Shown: positions 60,171 through 64,000 of the stretch, piece after piece
Layout of the letters: each line of letters opens with the position of its first letter
Numbering within the stretch: the stretch's first letter is position 1
Assembly (NCBI GenBank): GCA_002897675.1
Contig: BDSU01000022.1
Location: 62,001 to 126,000, forward strand
DNA length: 64,000 nt
Source: a bacterium BMS3Abin02
Lineage (GTDB): Bacteria > Actinomycetota > Acidimicrobiia > Spongiisociales > UBA4744
Reading direction: 5' to 3'
The notes under the pieces: generated by a model
Told to the model about the DNA's origin: nothing
The model's database searches: none
The model's input: only the letters and a program-made list of their open reading frames with translations
Position numbers and translations under genes: made by a program

Positions 60171-60198
60171 CGATGGCCCGACGAACGCCGGGCCATCG
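60171..60198. terminator. 10-bp hairpin between convergent genes
   Basis: Arms cgatggcccg (60171-60180) and cgggccatcg (60189-60198) pair perfectly around an 8-base loop. It lies 17 bases from the Hsp20 stop and between converging genes, so it could end transcription from both sides. No T tract. Confidence 0.65.
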
Positions 60199-60214
60199 GT
60201 GGATGGTTGCCGCG

Positions 60215-60634
60215 TCAGTCGGCGATGTCGACCTTGACCCTCTTGGGGAGGACTTCCGGGCGCTTGGGAATGGAGATCTCCAGAATCCCGTCGTGGTAGC
60301 CGGCGCTGATCTTGTCGGCGTCGTATTCGTCCGGCAGGTAGATGGCCCGCTGGAACTCACCGTGAGCGATCTCCCGGCGGTGATACCCCTTGCCCTCTTC
60401 CTCCTGCTCGAAGGAGCGGGAACCGGAGATCACCAGCTCGGAGTTCTCGATGGTGACGTCGATGTCTTCGGAACGCATTCCGGGCAACTCGGCTCGGACG
60501 ACGAGAGCGTCTTCGCGGTCGAAGACGTCGACCCGGGGAATCCAGGGCCGGTCGACCGGAGTGCCGAACCCTTCGAAGAACCTGTCCAGGTCCCTGGCGA
60601 CGCTGAACGGATCGTAGCGGAGCAAAGCTCGCAT
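60215..60634 (-). CDS. Hsp20/alpha-crystallin small heat-shock protein
   Basis: A 139-residue chaperone that holds unfolding proteins. It opens MRALLRYDPFSVARDLDRFF and has the alpha-crystallin domain at about 35-130 (PRVDVFDREDALVVRAELPG, RREIAHGEFQRAIYLP, AGYHDGILEISIPKR), with the C-terminal I/V-x-I/V-like VKVDI. AGAGAGGAGAAAGGA gives a strong ribosome binding site before ATG 60634. It has its own promoter and faces the ArsA gene, whose product carries a related domain. Confidence 0.94.
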   Translation of the reverse strand: MRALLRYDPFSVARDLDRFFEGFGTPVDRPWIPRVDVFDREDALVVRAELPGMRSEDIDVTIENSELVISGSRSFEQEEEGKGYHRREIAHGEFQRAIYLPDEYDADKISAGYHDGILEISIPKRPEVLPKRVKVDIAD

Positions 60635-60675
60635 GTCCTTTCTCCTCTCTATGGGTGCTCAGTAAAGCTGACAAT

Positions 60676-60704
60676 ATGATAATCAGATTTCATTCCCAAT
60701 GCAA
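60676..60704 (-). promoter_or_regulatory. Promoter of the Hsp20 gene
   Basis: On the minus strand TTGCAT (60704-60699) and TATCAT (60681-60676) are separated by exactly 17 bases in an AT-rich stretch that stands out from the high-GC surroundings. It fits a housekeeping sigma promoter starting transcription about 34 bases before the ATG. I see no HAIR or CIRCE element. Confidence 0.7.
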
Positions 60705-60767
60705 CTAGAGATGTGTTTCGGGGTGGCGAGGTCCTGATTGTGTGGAGGCGACCGGTAGGATGCGTCC

Positions 60768-61709
60768 GTGGCAGCGATCGGCATCGACCTCGGCGGAACG
60801 AAGATGTCGGGTGGTGTCGTCTCGGTGGAGGGGAAGGTAACGCACAGGGTCGAACTTCCGCGGCCTCGCGACTCCGCAGGGATGGTCGAGGATCCGAAAG
60901 CACTGGTGCGACAGTTGATTACGCGAGAGATTCGCGGGATCGGCCTTGGGGTTGCCGGACTGGTGACGGCGGATGGGACCATGGAATGGGGCCCAAACGT
61001 GGCCGGCGAGCACATCGCATTTCGACGGATCCTGTACGAGGAGTTCTCTCTTCCTGTCATCGTCGACAACGACGCCAATCTTGCTGCACTCGCGGAGGCG
61101 ACGCTCGGTGCCGGAGTGGGCCATCGCTCGGTTCTGATGGCGACGCTCGGAACGGGAATGGGCGGTGGATTGGTCATCGACGGCGAGGTGTATCGGGGCA
61201 GAGGCTTCGCCGGTGAGATCGGCCATATCATTGTGGACGTCGGTGGGCCGCTATGCACGTGCGGCCGGCAGGGATGCTGGGAGACGTTCGCCTCCGGAAG
61301 ACGCCTCGATCAGATGGCACGTGATGCCGTCGCAGCGGATCCTCGCGGAAGAATCGGTGTGCTTGCCACGGGAGCGATACCCGACGGGCGCCACCTCACC
61401 CAGGCGGCGATCGACGGGGATGCAGAGGCGTGCAGGCTCGTTGCAGAAATCGGCGGATGGCTCGGCGTGGGACTCGCCAATCTGATTGTCGTGCTCGATC
61501 CCGAAGTGGTTGTGGTCGGCGGCGGGGTTTCACGTCTTGGTGAGATCCTCCTCCGGCCCGCACAGCGGGCCATTGCTGCAACACTGGAAGGGTACGATGT
61601 GCGCACGCCGACTCCGATTGTGGCAGCCGCTTTCGGCGAGGATGCCGCACTGGTGGGCGCAGGCCTGGCGGCTGCGAAGGAGTCCGATGTCCGACACACT
61701 GCATCCTGA
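60768..61709 (+). CDS. ROK-family sugar kinase, probably glucokinase
   Basis: A 313-residue kinase. The phosphate motif is IGIDLGGTKMSGGVV. It is followed by the sugar-binding VDNDANLAALAEATLGAG and TLGTGMGGGLVIDG, the GEIGHI catalytic/metal motif and the zinc motif CTCGRQGCWE. GTG 60768 follows the Hsp20 promoter region. ROK glucokinases phosphorylate glucose with ATP; substrate choice is inferred from the family. The 3' end overlaps the YkvA-like gene. Confidence 0.9.
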   Translation: MAAIGIDLGGTKMSGGVVSVEGKVTHRVELPRPRDSAGMVEDPKALVRQLITREIRGIGLGVAGLVTADGTMEWGPNVAGEHIAFRRILYEEFSLPVIVDNDANLAALAEATLGAGVGHRSVLMATLGTGMGGGLVIDGEVYRGRGFAGEIGHIIVDVGGPLCTCGRQGCWETFASGRRLDQMARDAVAADPRGRIGVLATGAIPDGRHLTQAAIDGDAEACRLVAEIGGWLGVGLANLIVVLDPEVVVVGGGVSRLGEILLRPAQRAIAATLEGYDVRTPTPIVAAAFGEDAALVGAGLAAAKESDVRHTAS

Positions 61710-62106
61710 CGAGATCATCGGACCCGACGGTGTCCGATCCGGCGAGGCGCGCCGCTGGATCAAGGAGGCCGTGCTGGCGCTTCCGAACATGGTCAAGCTC
61801 GTCGGACGGCTGGTCCGTGACCCGAGGGTCCCCGCTCGGAGCAAGGCGTTCGCCGTTCTCGCTGCAGGCTACGTACTGTCGCCGGTCGATCTGGTGCCCG
61901 ACTTCATTCCGTTTCTCGGCCAGTCCGACGACGCCCTGGTCGTGATTCTGGCTCTCCATCGGCTGATTCGTTCGGCGGGGGAAGATGTCGTGCTGGAACA
62001 CTGGGATGGCTCCCAGGATGTGCTTGCCATCGTCGAGAACGTCGTGGACCTTGTGGCGGGTCTCGTTCCGGCAAGGCTCTCCTGGTTGGCACGGCGTCTC
62101 GCTTGA
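61687..62106 (+). CDS. YkvA-like (DUF1232) protein
   Basis: A 139-residue protein with the DUF1232 core AAGYVLSPVDLVPDFIPFLG followed by QSDDALVVILALHRLIRS. This Pro-rich hairpin between two hydrophobic helices is the hallmark of YkvA and is probably membrane-associated. ATG 61687 overlaps the kinase gene by 23 bases. Its stop overlaps the TTG start of the oxidoreductase gene. Function of the family is unknown. Confidence 0.85.
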   Translation: MSDTLHPDEIIGPDGVRSGEARRWIKEAVLALPNMVKLVGRLVRDPRVPARSKAFAVLAAGYVLSPVDLVPDFIPFLGQSDDALVVILALHRLIRSAGEDVVLEHWDGSQDVLAIVENVVDLVAGLVPARLSWLARRLA

Positions 62107-62900
62107 GGATTCCCGTCTCCGTGACGCTTCCGCAATTCACGCGTGACCCGGACGCGGTGCCGGCGGCGGCCGTACGCGCCGAATCGCTTGGGTTCGACGG
62201 GGTTTTCCTCTTCGACCACCTGTTTCCTCTCGACGGCAAGGATCGACCGATCGTCGAGTCGTTCGTTGCGCTCGGATCGGTCGTCGCGGCCACACACGAA
62301 ATCCGTGTCGGCACCCTGGTCCTGCGCGCCCCGATGAGGAGTCCTCAAACGACCGCTCGAGCGGTCCTGACAGCTCAGGCGCTCGGTGGGGGAAGAATCG
62401 TCTGCGGTCTCGGCGCCGCCGACTCTCTCTCTCATCCCGAGTTCGATGCGTACGGGATCACCTTCGGAAGTGTCGAGGAGCGCCTCTCCAAGGTGAGCGA
62501 AACGATCGAGGCGATTCGAAGGGGCGAGTCGCCGGTCTCGGATCGAGTGCCGATCTGGGTCGGGGGTACTTCGCGAGCCGTCCAGGACCTCGCCGCTCGA
62601 TCGGCCGATGGCTGGAATGTGTGGGCGGTGACGACCGACTGGCTCACCGAACGTCGTCGCGATGCGCCGGTCGCGGAGACGATCAGCTGGGGTGGTCAGG
62701 TTCTTTTCGCCCGCGACGAAACGGATCTCGCAGAGGCTGTTGCCCGGCGCGGATCGACCAGAGGAGTGTTGACAGGGACGGTTGCGACTCTTCCCGAGAA
62801 GCTCCGGCAACTCGCCGAGGCCGGGATCGACGAGTTCGTGCTTTCCCTCCTTGGCGACACATGGGATCTGTTTGCGGCCGAAGTGCTTCCCGTCCTCTGA
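62103..62900 (+). CDS. LLM-class oxidoreductase, probably F420-dependent
   Basis: A 265-residue luciferase-like TIM barrel enzyme. It shows GFDGVFLFDHLFPLDGKDRP, IRVGTLVLRAPMRSPQTTAR, GRIVCGLGAADSLSHPEFDA and the later DRVPIWVGGTSRAVQDLAA, the layout of the F420-dependent group common in actinomycetes. The start is TTG 62103, overlapping the YkvA stop (TTGA). It is somewhat shorter than usual (about 300 residues). Substrate unknown. Confidence 0.85.
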   Translation: MRIPVSVTLPQFTRDPDAVPAAAVRAESLGFDGVFLFDHLFPLDGKDRPIVESFVALGSVVAATHEIRVGTLVLRAPMRSPQTTARAVLTAQALGGGRIVCGLGAADSLSHPEFDAYGITFGSVEERLSKVSETIEAIRRGESPVSDRVPIWVGGTSRAVQDLAARSADGWNVWAVTTDWLTERRRDAPVAETISWGGQVLFARDETDLAEAVARRGSTRGVLTGTVATLPEKLRQLAEAGIDEFVLSLLGDTWDLFAAEVLPVL

Positions 62901-62905
62901 GAGTT

Positions 62906-62937
62906 CCGAGGTGAGGACGAGCCGAGGTCGACGGGGT
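62906..62937 (+). repeat. Stray copy of the 28 kb palindromic repeat
   Basis: Matches 28222-28254 with one base missing and one substitution (ccgaggtgagg-acgagccgagg and on). The 5' hairpin part of the unit is absent. It sits directly behind the LLM oxidoreductase gene. Confidence 0.8.
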
Positions 62938-63018
62938 GGAAGGTGATCCGAGACTCCCGTTGCGCCGGTTGCCGGCTATCGGTAACTGTCAGGTACCCTG
63001 CCGGAAACGGAGGTGAAG

Positions 63019-64000
63019 GTGCAATTCCGGCGTATCGAGAACTTGCCACCCTATGTGTTTGCCGAGGTCGACGCCGCGAAGCGGGAGGCACGTCGCGCCG
63101 GTGTGGATGTCATCGACCTTGGGTTCGGGAATCCGGACATTCCCTCGCCGCCGATCGCCGTCGCCAAGCTGGTCGAAGCGGCCCAGAACCCGAGGAATCA
63201 CCGCTATTCGGCATCACGTGGCATCCCCAACCTGCGCAAGGCGGTCGCGGCACGGTACCGGCGGCGATTCGACGTCGAGATCGATCCCGAAACCGAGGTC
63301 ATCACGACCATCGGCGCGAAGGAGGGCCTCGCCCACCTCATGTGGGCGCTCGTGCAGCCGGGAGATGTGGCTCTCGTACCCGAGCCCAGCTATCCAATCC
63401 ACATCTACGCAGCGGTGCTGGCAGGTGCGGACGTGCGACGCGTTCCCTTGGGCCTCGGCGAGGACTTCTTCGACCGCCTCGCGACCGTCTTCTCCGACAG
63501 CTGGCCCCGACCGCGGGTCATTCTCACGTCGTTCCCCCACAACCCGACGACCGCCTGTGTGGATCGGAGTTTCTTCGAGCGACTCGTCGCCATCGCCAAA
63601 GAGAATGAAGTGATGCTCGTCCACGACTTCGCCTACGCGGATATCTCATTCGATGGGTACGTGCCTCCGAGCCTCCTGGAGGTGCCGGGTGCCAAGGATG
63701 TCGGTGTGGAGCTCTACACGATGACCAAGGGACATTCGATGGCGGGCTGGCGCATCGGTTTTGCCGTCGGGAACAGGGAGATGATCGCTGCACTGGCGAA
63801 GCTCAAGTCGTATCTCGACTATGGCACGTTTCAGCCGATCCAGATTGCGTCGATCGTCGCACTCAACGAAGGCGACGACTACATCGCCGAGGTGCGCGAC
63901 ATCTACCGGACGCGCAGGGACGTGCTGATCGACGGCCTTGCCAGAGTTGGATGGGAGATTCCCCGTCCTCAGGGCACGATGTTCGCTTGGGCTCCCCTGC
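63019..64000 (+). CDS. Class I/II aminotransferase (AlaC-like), 3' end cut by window
   Basis: About 327 residues are visible of a fold-type I PLP aminotransferase. The start is GTG 63019, five bases after GGAGG (63009-63013). Motifs: [15 protein letters not shown] near the start, [20 protein letters not shown], the PLP-contacting NPTT and [12 protein letters not shown], and the Schiff-base lysine in [20 protein letters not shown]. The last motif is typical of AlaC-like glutamate-pyruvate aminotransferases and the LL-diaminopimelate aminotransferase branch. The frame continues past base 64000. Confidence 0.92.
   Translation, partial: MQFRRIENLPPYVFAEVDAAKREARRAGVDVIDLGFGNPDIPSPPIAVAKLVEAAQNPRNHRYSASRGIPNLRKAVAARYRRRFDVEIDPETEVITTIGAKEGLAHLMWALVQPGDVALVPEPSYPIHIYAAVLAGADVRRVPLGLGEDFFDRLATVFSDSWPRPRVILTSFPHNPTTACVDRSFFERLVAIAKENEVMLVHDFAYADISFDGYVPPSLLEVPGAKDVGVELYTMTKGHSMAGWRIGFAVGNREMIAALAKLKSYLDYGTFQPIQIASIVALNEGDDYIAEVRDIYRTRRDVLIDGLARVGWEIPRPQGTMFAWAPL

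Overview
The window reads as a chromosomal piece of a high-GC actinomycete, probably of the class Acidimicrobiia or a close relative. The evidence is a WhiB-family protein (17.9 kb), a DEDDh exonuclease fused to a UvrC-like GIY-YIG protein, an F420-type LLM oxidoreductase, GTG/TTG starts, tightly overlapping genes, and many lipoproteins with Thr-rich linkers. The class assignment is inference. The last gene (an aminotransferase) and the first (a sigma-associated membrane protein) run off the ends.

Region 1 (1-16.6 kb) is an accessory block. It holds three ECF sigma factors (483-1025 minus, 3862-4452 plus, 13761-14228 plus). Each overlaps a downstream gene for a single-pass membrane protein, probably its anti-sigma factor or signal sensor. 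Between them lie at least six secreted or lipid-anchored proteins, including a Kelch/propeller lipoprotein and a duplicated DUF6174-like lipoprotein. There is also a decayed fragment of one of these genes (6.07 kb) and a lipoprotein gene broken by two frameshifts (16.04-16.59 kb). I found no enzymes here; it looks like a fast-evolving cell-surface and signalling region.

Region 2 (16.6-27.8 kb) starts with RNase P RNA (rnpB, minus strand), a GGCT-fold protein, WhiB, glutaryl-CoA dehydrogenase and a Fur-family regulator. A NikMN-Q-O nickel/cobalt ECF transporter follows, with a near-perfect Nur-type operator in its promoter. Convergent to it is a complete, translationally coupled System I cytochrome c maturation operon, ccmABCDEFG, unusual for an actinomycete.

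Region 3 (27.8-45.6 kb) begins with an island of short palindromic repeats, then glgC, a lipid-type operon (LPLAT acyltransferase, CDP-alcohol phosphatidyltransferase, GNAT-like protein), and a hotdog thioesterase coupled to a ThDP lyase. Next come two secreted proteins, a Cdc48-like double AAA ATPase with a degenerate first ATPase site, the exonuclease/UvrC fusion, a TrmH-type rRNA methyltransferase, a thioesterase, a nitroreductase and the three-gene proton-translocating transhydrogenase.

Region 4 (45.6-64 kb) holds an ATP-grasp protein, a NatAB-like ABC exporter, a 3-hydroxyisobutyrate-type dehydrogenase, a full-length tricorn protease, a NYN-domain nuclease-like protein, QueG, zinc-ribbon and metallophosphoesterase genes. 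An SRPBCC protein follows, coupled to an ArsA ATPase with an Hsp20-like tail, facing an Hsp20 gene. ROK kinase, YkvA-like protein, LLM oxidoreductase and aminotransferase complete the window.

Intergenic DNA is unusually structured. It carries several long perfect hairpins with 3-base loops, a 48-base palindromic element present twice with a compensatory base-pair change, a MITE-like repeat family, a diverged 60-base repeat, and heptanucleotide-periodic tracts at five loci. I saw no tRNA, CRISPR array, insertion sequence or prophage.
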